This document shows, piece by piece, positions 55,044 to 64,000 of a DNA stretch of 64,000 bases. The notes beneath the pieces were generated by a model. That model made no database searches and was not told where the DNA came from. It saw only the letters and a list, made by a program, of their open reading frames with translations. How positions within the stretch are numbered: position 1 is the first letter of the stretch; each line of letters begins with the position of its first letter. The stretch is from Piezodorus guildinii (taxonomy: Eukaryota; Arthropoda; Insecta; Hemiptera; Pentatomidae), in the NCBI GenBank assembly GCA_023052935.1, contig CM041298.1, positions 117,279,977 through 117,343,976 of the forward strand. Reading direction: 5' to 3'. The translations under genes and the position numbers were made by a program.

Positions 55044-55371
55044 GGGGAACGGCGTGGTCTAGTGGATAGAGCGCTAGTCTGCTGTGCTCCGGGTCCTGGG
55101 TTCGAATCCCGGCTGTGGCAGAATATTATTTATTCTGTTAATTCAGTCGGGGGCGATCCTAGGGAATGGAGACCCTCCTGGGGCGGACCCAGCCTCTATA
55201 AAGCGGGTACCCAAATTAATTGGGAAAAAACCTGGCGGCTGAGCGCGATTAAGGCGTAATTATCTCATTGCACTGCCGTTGGCATTGAAACAGTATGAAT
55301 CTCTATATGTACTGAGCCCAAGACCCTCCATGGGTTGTAGTGGTACAGTACATTTTTTTTTTTTTTTTTTT
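55044..55371 (+). repeat. SINE-A with target-site duplication
   Basis: Best SINE-A copy: box A TGGTCTAGTGG, box B GGGTTCGAATCCCGG, and T-rich 3' end. Perfect 13-bp duplication TACAATCTTTTTA at 55031-55043 and 55372-55384. Confidence 0.95.
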
Positions 55372-55925
55372 TACAATCTTTTTACAGAATGCCTTAGAAT
55401 ACTGAGGGACATTATAGTTAACCTTGCCATACAATACCGATACAACAAAGAACAAAGAAATACCTTTAAAACAGTCGGCTGGCGAAGGGGGAATCAGTCA
55501 TAGGCGTCCCTTCTAGGCTTTATCCTTCAGCTGCTCTCTGATCTCCGACGGACCTCTCGATCTCTGGTTCTTCTCTTCTCGTGTATGGAACCTGACTCTC
55601 CTCTTGCTGGACTTAGACTCGTGGCTGGAATAAGACTGCACTTTGAATCTTTTCTCTCATCCTCGTCACCTCTGGTGAGGCTGATATGGGAAGTGGTTGG
55701 CGGTACAGCCTTTGTGATCTTATTTCTATCTTTCGACCACCTTTAATATTCTTATCGGCTGCCGCTGGGGGAAACTACCAGGGGTCTCTGGTTTCCCAGA
55801 CCGATGGGGAAACAGGGAGGTAAACACCTTTTGAACTTTCGCAGGCCTATTCATGTTTATTTAATATAAATATTATACAATGATTAATCTAAACCCCTTA
55901 GTATCCCCAATACATAACACTATTG

Positions 55926-56304
55926 ATTTGACTTCATTAATAGTCTCTGTTATGTCGTATGATTCTTCAAAAAAAAAATTACTCTTTGATATGTAAATAA
56001 CGCTTCCACAAACGACTTCCGGTATAAAAGACCATAGGGTTCGATATTAACCTTTTACTGAAATAAATTGTTAATTTACTTGCAAAACCTTACAAAGAGA
56101 AGACAATGGCTCTAATAAAACCTCACATCTTCATTGACTCTCGAAGCAAACGAATATTCATGATTTCCCAAGAAGCCCTCTCAGACTTTCGTTTATTAAA
56201 TGTTTAGAAACCATCTTTATCCAATGCCCTTTCATTGATTTTATTACCATATCTTTTTCAATTATTTTATGTCTGATTGGAATTTCAATGAAAAAATATA
56301 CGAT
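55926..56304. other. Unassigned stretch
   Basis: No match; the short minus-strand ORF here (56158-56364) is not recognised. Confidence 0.4.
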
Positions 56305-56381
56305 GTTGCATATTGCGATGTTTTTGGGCGACTGTTTTTCTAGAGCAGTGTCAGCTCCATTCACTGCATTTATTAATATAT
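56305..56381 (+). repeat. Repeat R1, copy 3 (start only)
   Basis: ATTGCGATGTTTTTGGGCGA, then CTGTTTTTCTAGAGCAG, the same inverted pair as in copies 1 and 2. Cut by the RTE-4 insertion. Confidence 0.6.
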
Positions 56382-56395
56382 TTTATGTCTCCCAT

Positions 56396-57229
56396 ATTCC
56401 AGCTAAGGCACAGAAACCTCCACCCCACCAGATATTTCCTATTAGCCTTCGCTGACGACCTCATCCTGCTAGCTGACAATGATCGAGACCTCCAACATAA
56501 CATGAATGTCATACAAGAGGAATTATCAAAATAAAGATGAAGATTAATCCGGGGAAGACTAAATGCATGAGAATTGGAAAGAAACCCCGAAGGATAATGA
56601 GAGTACTACAGGTTGGAGGACAGATATTAGAGCAGGTTGAAAATTTCAAATATCTGGGAGCTCATCTTAATGAGAATGGCTACATAGACGAAGAAGTGGC
56701 CCAAAGAATTGGAGCGGCAGGGAGGATGTTCTTCATGATAAGGCGAGGTTTGCTGAGGAGAAGAGAGGTGTCAAAGCGGACCAAATTAGCCGTATATGAA
56801 TCGACATTTCTTCCTATCCTATCGTACTCCTCAGGATCGTGGACTCTTACCTCAAAACATAAGAGCCAAATCCAGGCCATGGAAATGAGGCCGGAAAATA
56901 GAGACAAAGACACGGAGAGATAGGACCCGAAACGTCACTATACGGGCTAACCTTGGTGTCAAACCGGCGTAGACCGTTCTAGAGGAACACAAACTGAGGT
57001 GGTTTGGACATCTTCTAAGGATGGACCCGGAAAGAAGTGCCAGGAAGACGTACGAAAAAGACCTAGAGGAAGACCTCGCATCTCCTGGGAGGACGGTGTA
57101 AAGGAAGCATGCAGGAGGCGCGGGATAGACTGGAGTTGGCACAACAAAGAGACATATGGTCCAGACTCTACAGGCAGGATCCTCACACCGAACTGCGGTA
57201 GAAGAGGAAACAATTATGATGATGATGAC
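56396..57229 (+). pseudogene. RTE-4 ORF2 C-terminal fragment
   Basis: Begins in RT motif C (LAFADDLILLADNDRDLQ), then a stop, MKINPGKTKCMRIGKK, VENFKYLGAHLNENGYID, AVYESTFLPILSYSSGSWTL (56537-56923). After a frameshift the region encodes TIRANLGVKPA, LRWFGHLLRMDPER and RPRISWEDGV, the usual C-terminus of RTE-like elements. The tail is a short GAT repeat (57216-57227). Flanked by TTTATGTCTCNCAT at 56382-56395 and 57230-57243 (14 bp, one mismatch). Confidence 0.85.
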
Positions 57230-57243
57230 TTTATGTCTCTCAT

Positions 57244-57830
57244 TTATATGTATCTATTGATTGGATACTTATCTAAAAGTTACGTGTTTAATAATCCACT
57301 ATCATACCTGGAGAATGAAGGCTGTAAAATTGTGAGAGTCTAAATACCTCTAGCTTAAAGACTAAAGCCCTATAAAATATGACTAACCTCGAGACTATTT
57401 TAAGGTAGACTAACACGAGGATCAGCATTCATTTTTTCCCGGCATTTTCATTCGCTTTTCCGGTTCTATCTCATGAACGAAACAGTGGATTTTCACCATG
57501 TCGACTGTTTTGAAGTAGACTAATACGAGAATCTAAATATACTTCCCCTCGAATTTCCACTCACTTTTCCGGCAATCTCTCTCACGGACGGATCGATGGA
57601 TTTTCACTATGTCGAATATTTGTTTGCTATTTTGAGCGAATTGAATAGAACAAGAAACTTTATTCTGGGACAATCTCCCTTTAGAATAACGTTTATGAAC
57701 ATTACATTTCGGCTTTAATGCCATCTTCTGGTGCTAGAACAATTTTTATCTTACTGTAAATGGATACTTATACCCAGAAGCCTCCTGTCTTAATTAAGAA
57801 CCGAAATAACACCGAAACCTAAAGTTATAC
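57244..57830. repeat. Imperfect ~110-bp direct repeats
   Basis: GACTATTTTAAGGTAGACTA (57393) recurs as GACTGTTTTGAAGTAGACTA (57503), with TTTTCCGG and GGATTTTCAC.ATGTCGA blocks in phase and a partial third unit at about 57600. Otherwise unassigned. Confidence 0.65.
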
Positions 57831-58000
57831 CGTATTGTCCGCTGCTATAGTAAGTTCACTCAGTCTCTACTCTTCTTGGTACCTATGACGCAGCTGGTTG
57901 TCTCGCAATGTCATCCGTATTGTCCGCTGCTCTAGTAAGTTCACTCAGTCTCTACTTTTCTTGGTACCTATGACGCAGCTGGTTGTCTCGCAATGTCATC
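57831..58000. repeat. 85-bp tandem duplication
   Basis: Units 57831-57915 and 57916-58000 differ at two positions only. Confidence 0.95.
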
Positions 58001-58099
58001 CGCATATGAATGGCATTACTTGGCTTAAAGTTTTTAAGATTATAATGTTAATAATTTACATAAGTATCAATGTAGCCAAGTTTATGTATTTTATTTTTA

Positions 58100-58772
58100 A
58101 TTATTTTATTTTATTTAAATTATATTTTATTGAAATTTACAACTGTATACAACAATACATCAAGTAAATATGCGGATAAAGATATGTACATGAAGAACGT
58201 GAAGAGAAACTGCCCATTGGCAGCACTCTAGTAATCAATCTAAACAAGAAGGTCTCGAGGCCATCTTCTCTTCAGACGCCTCGGTGGATTATCAGGGATT
58301 GTAGAGGAAGCAAGGATTGAAACTAGTGGATTAGAGTGAGAATGGAGATTGTCATGGAAGGAATGATGCCTGTAGGAATGATGTACGGGCCAAATCGGCT
58401 ACATACGGAACTTGGAGGTCTTTATGAATGATTTTGTTCGTGACAAAGTAAGGAGCGTTGAGGATTTTACGAAGGATTTTGGATTGTAAGGATTGGATAC
58501 GGGAAGCATTGGATGGTTTAGTAGAGCCCCATAGCTCAACTCCGTAGGTCCAGATAGGCCTTATGATCGTCATGTAAATGAGTCTTTTGTAGTTAAGTGA
58601 AAGGTTAGAACGTCTGTCTAGTAAGTATTGGAGTAGCCGAAAATGTCGAGCAGTTTCTTGTCTTTTCAGTCTTGTATGCGGATTCCATGTAAGGCGTTTG
58701 TCAAGCAGAAATCCTAAATAGCGGATCTGTTCAACCGGGACAAGCGGAATATCATTAAAGGAAACTGTATGG
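58100..58772 (-). pseudogene. Jockey-1 ORF2 3' fragment
   Basis: Minus strand. From the region of 28810 in the long element (VSFNDIPLVPVEQIRYLGFL) through IIRPIWTYGVELWGSTKPSN to the C-terminus RRWPRDLLV region near 58250, plus 3' UTR to about 58130. A ~15-bp tandem duplication (GGAATGATGCCTGTAGGAATGATG) breaks the frame at 58359-58383. Confidence 0.85.
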
Positions 58773-58938
58773 TACTTTTAATTAATTTTTATTTTTGTTT
58801 AAATTTAGTTGTTAACTTATTTAAACATTTCATTTACATATTCTTTTCATGTTCTAAATGCGGGCTGGCTTCTTTCTAATAAACCTAAATACTTATTTCT
58901 CTTTGTATATGGCATATTGTATTATGTTTTACTTTGTA
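58773..58938. other. Spacer between opposed Jockey fragments
   Basis: AT-rich, unassigned. Confidence 0.5.
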
Positions 58939-58950
58939 AATAATAATATT

Positions 58951-59981
58951 GGTACCCAGGACTGCTTTACAAGCTCCGTAAATTCCTCCCTCCTACATAA
59001 TACCTCATTATCAAGTCCTACCTCTCTGAAAAATCCTTCAAAATAAACCACAATAGTTCCTATTCGTCCCTATTTACTCAGTCTGCTGGTATTCCTCAAG
59101 GCATCCTAGGACCCATTGTTTTTATACAGTCTATACAGCTGATATCCCAACCCATCCTAACACCTTCCTTTCTACCTATGCTGATGACACTTGTGTGTTA
59201 TCAGTCAATAATGATCCTACTATTGCCTCTCAAACTCTTCAATCCCACATCAGAGACCTTGAGGTATAGTGTCAGAACTGGAGAATCAGAATCAATTCCA
59301 ACAAATACCACCAAAGTACCTTTACCCTTCGTCGTATGCCTATGACATCCTGCCTAACAGTGTCCTTTAATAATATTCCGCTTGTCTCGGTTGAGCAGAT
59401 ACGCTATCTAGGACTCCTACTTGACAAACGTCTAGCTTGGAATCCGCACACTAGACGGAAACGACAAGAAACTGCCCGCCGCTTTCGCTTACTTCAACAC
59501 TTACTGGACAGACTCTATAACCTTTCACTTAACTACAAAAGGCCTATCTGAACGTAAGGAGTTGAGCTTTGGGACTCGACTAAACCATCAAATTCTTCCC
59601 GTATTCAATCCTTACAATCCAACATCCTTCGAAAAATCCTCAATGCTCCTTACTTTGTCACCAAAAAACTCATCCACAAAGACCTTAATGTTTCATATGT
59701 TGCTGATTTGGCCCGTACGATGTATCAATCCTTCCATGACAAACTCCACTTCCACTTTGACCCACTAGTTTCCATCCTTGCTTCCTGTTCCATTCCTGAC
59801 AATCCTCCGAGGCGTCTGAAAAGAAGATGGCCTGGAGAGCTTCTAGCTTAGATTACCTAGTAAAGTGCTGCCAATGGGCATATTCTACTCATGTCTTTTG
59901 ATGTATACTATCCGCTAATTTACTTGATGTATTAACTAATACAGTTGTAAATTTCAAAAAATAAATTTTTTTAACAATTAT
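58951..59981 (+). pseudogene. Jockey-1 ORF2 3' fragment with target-site duplication
   Basis: From TACCCAGGACTGCTTTACAA (equivalent to 28402) through RT boxes SAGIPQG and STYADDTCVLSVN (59175-59215), the KRQETARRFRLLQHLLD block (59456-59510) and the C-terminus to about 59850. Frameshifts, and a deletion of IRPIWTY codons near 59548. 12-bp duplication AATAATAATATT at 58939-58950 and 59982-59993. Confidence 0.85.
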
Positions 59982-59993
59982 AATAATAATATT

Positions 59994-60264
59994 TATAGCT
60001 TGGATGCATAGGTAAGTTATTAGTTCGATAACTTATTGGATTTAGAGTAGTTTAGGATGCGTGAATCCCTATACTTTCTCTCCCCAGAAACAATAAAATT
60101 GGATCCACCCGTGAGATAAACAAGGCTTTGTTGTTCGATCTGGGAGCTATGAAACAGTACGAATGATGAGTATGTACTAAACAAAAGATCCTAAATGGGT
60201 TGCAGAATGTAAAAAAAAAATAGTAATAGATTTTTTGTCACATTATTTATATATAATAGCATCA
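59994..60264. other. Unassigned stretch
   Basis: Nothing recognised. Confidence 0.4.
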
Positions 60265-60500
60265 TTTATGTATATATGATAGCACTACAATCGTAATCAT
60301 GTTCGAATTCGTGTACTAACCGGAAATATACGTTAGGAAGTCCCCTGAGTCCAAATGACCAAGTCCCGAGAAACGATCTGTGTGTATGTTCAATAATGAC
60401 GATAAGCATAGCTCAATGACGATAAGTTGTATTAAATGTAATTTCATGTTTTAGAAGGAAACATTATGGATAGAAATTATGCCTGAGATGTTACATTTTT
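60265..60500 (-). mobile_element. TH repeat tail fragment, old
   Basis: CCCCTGAGTCCAAATGACCAAGTCCCG and a short GT tract, then body GCCTGAGATGTTACA. Hairpin not preserved. Confidence 0.6.
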
Positions 60501-61622
60501 TTTCTTTTTTTTTAATCAAATTCGGCCTATCATCAAAAAGAGATAATTTTTTCCAGGCATTTTTACCTCCCAAAAAATTAAGCATATGATCTTATATCTT
60601 TTGAAATTCGCCACAAAAATACAAGTCCATTACAACGATCATCGTAAACACCTATACGTTGGTATCACCTGGTTAGTTTTAAAATGGAGGCCGATTAAAA
60701 GCGATGAAAAAATTGTATATAAATTGTAATTTCTTCTCATAAATCCAATCAATCAAAATACCATTTGATAAAGTATTACATTTTGGACCAAATGAAAAAA
60801 GAAATCATTGAAATTGGTTAACAACTAGCTTAGATATTGAGTTTTGAAATCAGCGGTAGTTTATGATATGATGCTTTGAATTAGTGTTTTTCATATTACT
60901 TAATTGCATCAACAGCCATTTAAACAGTTATACCCTAATATTGTTATTTGGAAATAATAAACCATTGTGTAATAATTTGCAGCGTTTTTGTTTTATTTAA
61001 CATTCTTACTTACTATTGCATGTATTCCCTTTGCAATAAGACCATTAGATATAACCTAATACCCTTACAATTCGGAATAGAAGAAGATATCCCCTAAGAA
61101 AGTTTACGACAGACTTTAGTGATCCAACAAGATCGAAGATTGGCAGACATTAAGTCGGATCCTCACAGTTATAAATTCTGATTCCTGTAATAGGATCGAC
61201 GATTCGGTCGTAGCATAATCCACCGAGTTTATATTTTACGATGAGCCCTGCGGCTCGTAATAAAGAATTCATTATTTATGCAAAACGGGAGTTTATACGT
61301 TGCCTTTTTAATGAGGCTATTACCAGACTTTTTTTACAGCCGCTGGTAGCCTAAATTGGATTTTTCCCCGCCCTATTGTGGATATTATGATTGAACTGTT
61401 AATACCCACCACCCACTGTCAACAGCTTTTTCGATAATGGGATATTTATAAATAATAGCTTTTCATTTAGGGGATGGAAAGGAAAGAGGGGGAAGTAAAA
61501 ATTAAATGAATTGTCCTGGTGTTTTGTATATCTTGTAGATTTGTTTTTTTATGCTGGTTGCTGTATTAAGATGGTTTTTAGTTGTATTCGGTTTTTACTG
61601 CTTGTAATGAGTTATAAACAGG
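60501..61622. other. Unassigned stretch
   Basis: About 1.1 kb with no match to any repeat seen in the window and no ORF. It is among the best candidates for unique host DNA. Confidence 0.45.
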
Positions 61623-61720
61623 AAAAAAATCTTGTGCGCGTAACACTGGACATTCAATTACCTCGGTTAATACAATTATTTTAAGAACTATAAAATAGAT
61701 TTAATTTTTTATCTAAATAT
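61623..61720 (+). mobile_element. TH repeat head fragment
   Basis: AAAAAAATCTTGTGCGCGTAACACTGG then CAATTACCTCGG; decays quickly. Confidence 0.6.
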
Positions 61721-61982
61721 TTCTATTCACATCTGTCATTATGGACATGAATGCTATAGGATAGGTCTGTAGGTTATCGAATGACGACTATCGAATGATT
61801 TATGTTCCAACTACTGCAGAAAAACCACACCTTTTCAATTTTTGACCTGTTTGTGAATATTAACTGATTTTTTTTTTTTTAAACCGCAGTGTATTCTGTG
61901 AAGTAATTAGGTGTTATATATAGATGTCTATGATTTTTAGATAGATTAACTAAAATAATGAACAACAATAATTATATAAATA
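61721..61982. other. Unassigned gap
   Basis: Nothing recognised. Confidence 0.4.
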
Positions 61983-62905
61983 AAAAATCTGGCTTTCACT
62001 TACCTACGTTTTTTAAATCGATAAAAGAATTTTCAAAAACAGTTAGAGATAAAAATGAGTGAAACTATTAAAGAGATAATTAGATTGAATTTCTATAAAA
62101 ACATGTGTTTTATTAAAAAATCTATTATACACGTACTATTATCTAAAATATGTAGTTAGTTTCATCGGCCTTTCATCACTCTCTATTAACTTCTAAAAGC
62201 TTGTGTATAAGATTATATTTTTTCTAAAATCTTTAGCTTTCCAACGGTATATCATATATGTATATTACTATTCTTATGCTCAAAAACAAAAAAATTGGAT
62301 TGAAAAAATCTTTATTCAGTTTTCTCTTTTAGTTGGATATCGAATTCGTTCAACTTATATATTTACCTCTTTTTTATCGATGATAACAAGATGACAGCGA
62401 TATTTTGATAGAATGTACAAAATTAAAGGTACTTTAGAGAAAAAAAAATTAAAATATCGCCATTTAAGTCCTTTAAAACTACTTCAATCAGAATGAAACC
62501 TACATGATGTTATATGATTATATAAAACCTACATGATATTATAGCCTATTAAATTTTACATTTATATAGCGAGTTTAGTCAAAATCGTTTGAGCCGTTTT
62601 CGATAAAATCGTATCAAGGTGCAAAATGCATGGTATAATGTGGCTCTTCTGGTTAGCTGATTTTGATGAAAAAGTTTTTGTCTCTTAGCATCATGAAATT
62701 TCAGTTTCATAGGACTTTTCGTTTACGCGCGGGAGTTACTACACATACACACAGATCTTTTTGTGGGACTTGGTCATTTGGACTCAGGAGACCCTAAAAC
62801 GCGTATTTCCGTTGAAAACTGGAATTCGAAAATTTTCACGATCGTAATCATTTCCCTTACAATATATATATTCCATTATTCCATATATAGATATGTGAAA
62901 GTAAA
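61983..62905 (+). mobile_element. TH repeat, near full length
   Basis: Head AAAAAATCTGGCTTTCACTT lacks the 15-16 bases between TCTGG and CTTTCACTTAC. Body complete; short CATACACACAG tract at 62741; tail with the longer hairpin variant ending TATGTGAAAGTAAAC. Confidence 0.9.
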
Positions 62906-63009
62906 CAATTCTAAGTAAAAGAGTGAATGCTAATGTGAATATTAATATAGGGAAATTATTCACTGTCAGTTTTGGTTCTTTTCCCGTTGAATCTGAAACT
63001 TACAAACTC
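62906..63009. other. Short unassigned gap
   Basis: Nothing recognised. Confidence 0.4.
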
Positions 63010-63562
63010 AATTGTGATAACTGATCATGTGTAACAGGTCATTAAGTCTGCAAATTTCGTTCTTCTGGGCTCACCGTTTCGACATTTTTTCTCAATCGGT
63101 TTTCGGTAACTGGATATGACCGGATCAGATGAAACTAAAAGTATTGTCAATAAATCTGTATTCGTTGATATTCTGGATATTTTTCGAGGGTTCCGTTCTC
63201 TAAATCGTCTATAATCTTTGTTTCGGGCTTTTTGAGCTTTTCAGTCAACTGTCTAATAGGTGCCAAGTGATTTTGAACAATACGGGCACTAAGATCAACT
63301 ATTTTATGTACAGTTGGTGGCATTTCATACCATGAATCAAGATTTATGTAGAGGTTTTAGTCTCAGAGACGTATCTTTCATACTTAGGTGTATCAATTTC
63401 GTATCCAGGCGAGAGGGCCTGGAGAATAGCTCCGAACCTTCTAATGAGATTGTGGACTAACTCAGTGATGGAAGCACTTTCACAAAAGTGCTTAAAAAAC
63501 CTCCTTGCTGTGTTCCCATCCTTCGTATTGCCGGAACCTTCTTTTGGTTGGTCAACATGCAA
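63010..63562 (-). pseudogene. Degraded protein remnant, repetitive-type arthropod protein of unknown function
   Basis: Minus strand. First frame (63562-63344): MHVDQPKEGSGNTKDGNTAR, RFFKHFCESASITELVHNLI, IRRFGAILQALSPGYEI. A frame change gives WYEMPPTVHKIVDLSARIVQ and HLAPIRQLTEKL, then another gives QKARNKDYRRFRERNPRKIS and DLLTILLVSSDPVISS. From memory, proteins with DGNTARRFF, a PPTVHKIL region and an ARNKD...RF/YR..RK block are abundant in arthropod and cnidarian genomes and look transposon-borne, but I cannot assign an enzyme. At least two frameshifts, so not functional. Confidence 0.6.
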
Positions 63563-64000
63563 CCTTAATTTACTTATTAATAGTGAAGTTTATTTGACCA
63601 TTGAGAAATAAGATGAGGAAGATGGTTGGGGGGTGCGGTCATTAGAGAGAAACACACATTAAAACAAGTGCTATTTTATTGACGATACATATGTTTTTTA
63701 CTCAAATATCACTTCAAAATTTTTCATATTTAATAATTTTAATTATCGTTTTATCAATTTTTTCATTTGCTCAGTCTCTCTTTATACATTCTTATTGAAA
63801 TATTATCATCTTAATTTTGTTTACTTCCATACTGTACAACTATCATCTTATCAATTATTTTTATAACTGTCATCCATACTTTATAACTATCATCTTAACT
63901 TTGTTTATTTCCATACTTTATAACTGTCATCTTATTCTGATTTTACATTTATTTTTATGTTTGTTCCCATATCACATTACTGTCACCATATCATTACTAT
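63563..64000. repeat. Imperfect TATCATCTTA-type repeats and a possible Penelope-like end
   Basis: GGGGTGCGGTCATTAGAGAG (63630-63649) resembles GGGTGGCGGTCATTAAATGA of the 41575 element, but no hammerhead core follows. 63780-64000 has repeated TCCATACTTTATAACTRTCA and ATCTTA segments. Confidence 0.5.

Larger units (their letters stand above)
54455..55925 (+). repeat. Repeat R1, copy 2, with two insertions
   Basis: TTGCTATGTTTTTGACCGAC (54469 on) through CCTTTGTGATC and GGGGAAACTACCAGGGGTCT (55766-55785) to AGTATCCCCAATACATAAC. It matches 19013-19545 in order, and is interrupted by a Penelope-like fragment (about 54562-54885) and SINE-A (55044-55371). The segment 55430-55730 has no counterpart in copy 1. 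Confidence 0.7.

Noticed and set aside
55062..55140. Functional tRNA gene
   Set aside because: Boxes A and B are present, but it is the head of a SINE with target duplications and a long unrelated body; cloverleaf arms are not all preserved.

Overview
This is an AT-rich eukaryotic window made almost entirely of transposable-element sequence. I found no host protein-coding gene with recognisable exons, no rRNA and no free-standing tRNA gene. The mix of Jockey-clade and RTE-like non-LTR retrotransposons, mariner, Tc1, Transib-like and Helitron elements and tRNA-derived SINEs fits an arthropod, probably an insect. That is inference from element content; the species cannot be read from the window.

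The dominant component is one repeat family, called here the TH (terminal-hairpin) repeat. More than 20 full or partial copies of about 0.9-1 kb occur on both strands. Each full copy starts near AAAATCTGGTGCGGGCAACA, carries ACTTTCACTTAC just inside both ends in inverted orientation, has a CA microsatellite at a fixed internal position, and ends in a palindrome. It has no coding capacity and resembles Helentron-associated non-autonomous elements (HINE/DINE-1 type), but I cannot name it. Other residents are three tRNA-derived SINE families (A, B, C); two Jockey families; several RTE-like fragments; one internally deleted non-LTR element; a mariner deletion derivative; a Tc1 relic; two Helitrons; a Transib-like element; and Penelope/retrozyme-like sequence with hammerhead-type motifs.

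Layout. 0.2-1.2 kb: SINE-B split by a Jockey-2 fragment. 1.8-5 kb: a four-layer nest (TH repeat, RTE, Transib-like, TH repeat). 5-8.5 kb: microsatellites, SINE-C, TH copies. 8.5-10.2 kb: internally deleted non-LTR element. 10.5-19 kb: fragments of Jockey, RTE, Tc1, Helitron, SINEs. 19-24.3 kb: shared repeat R1 and two head-to-tail TH copies, the second split by a 2.16-kb Helitron. 24.4-29.5 kb: a near-complete 5.06-kb Jockey element, the only nearly intact autonomous element. 30-41 kb: TH, Jockey and SINE fragments. 41.6-42.4 kb: a unit with 135-bp direct repeats, each holding a hammerhead-like core. 42.6-45.4 kb: TH copy split by a 5'-truncated RTE. 45.5-46.4 kb: mariner derivative. 46.7-54.4 kb: TH copies. 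54.5-57.2 kb: R1 copies with SINE-A and RTE insertions. 58-60 kb: two opposed Jockey-1 fragments. 61.6-63.6 kb: TH copies and a degraded protein remnant.

The elements do not act together as a pathway. Their insertion order can be read from target-site duplications and re-joined flanks, and this relative chronology is the main biological content of the window.
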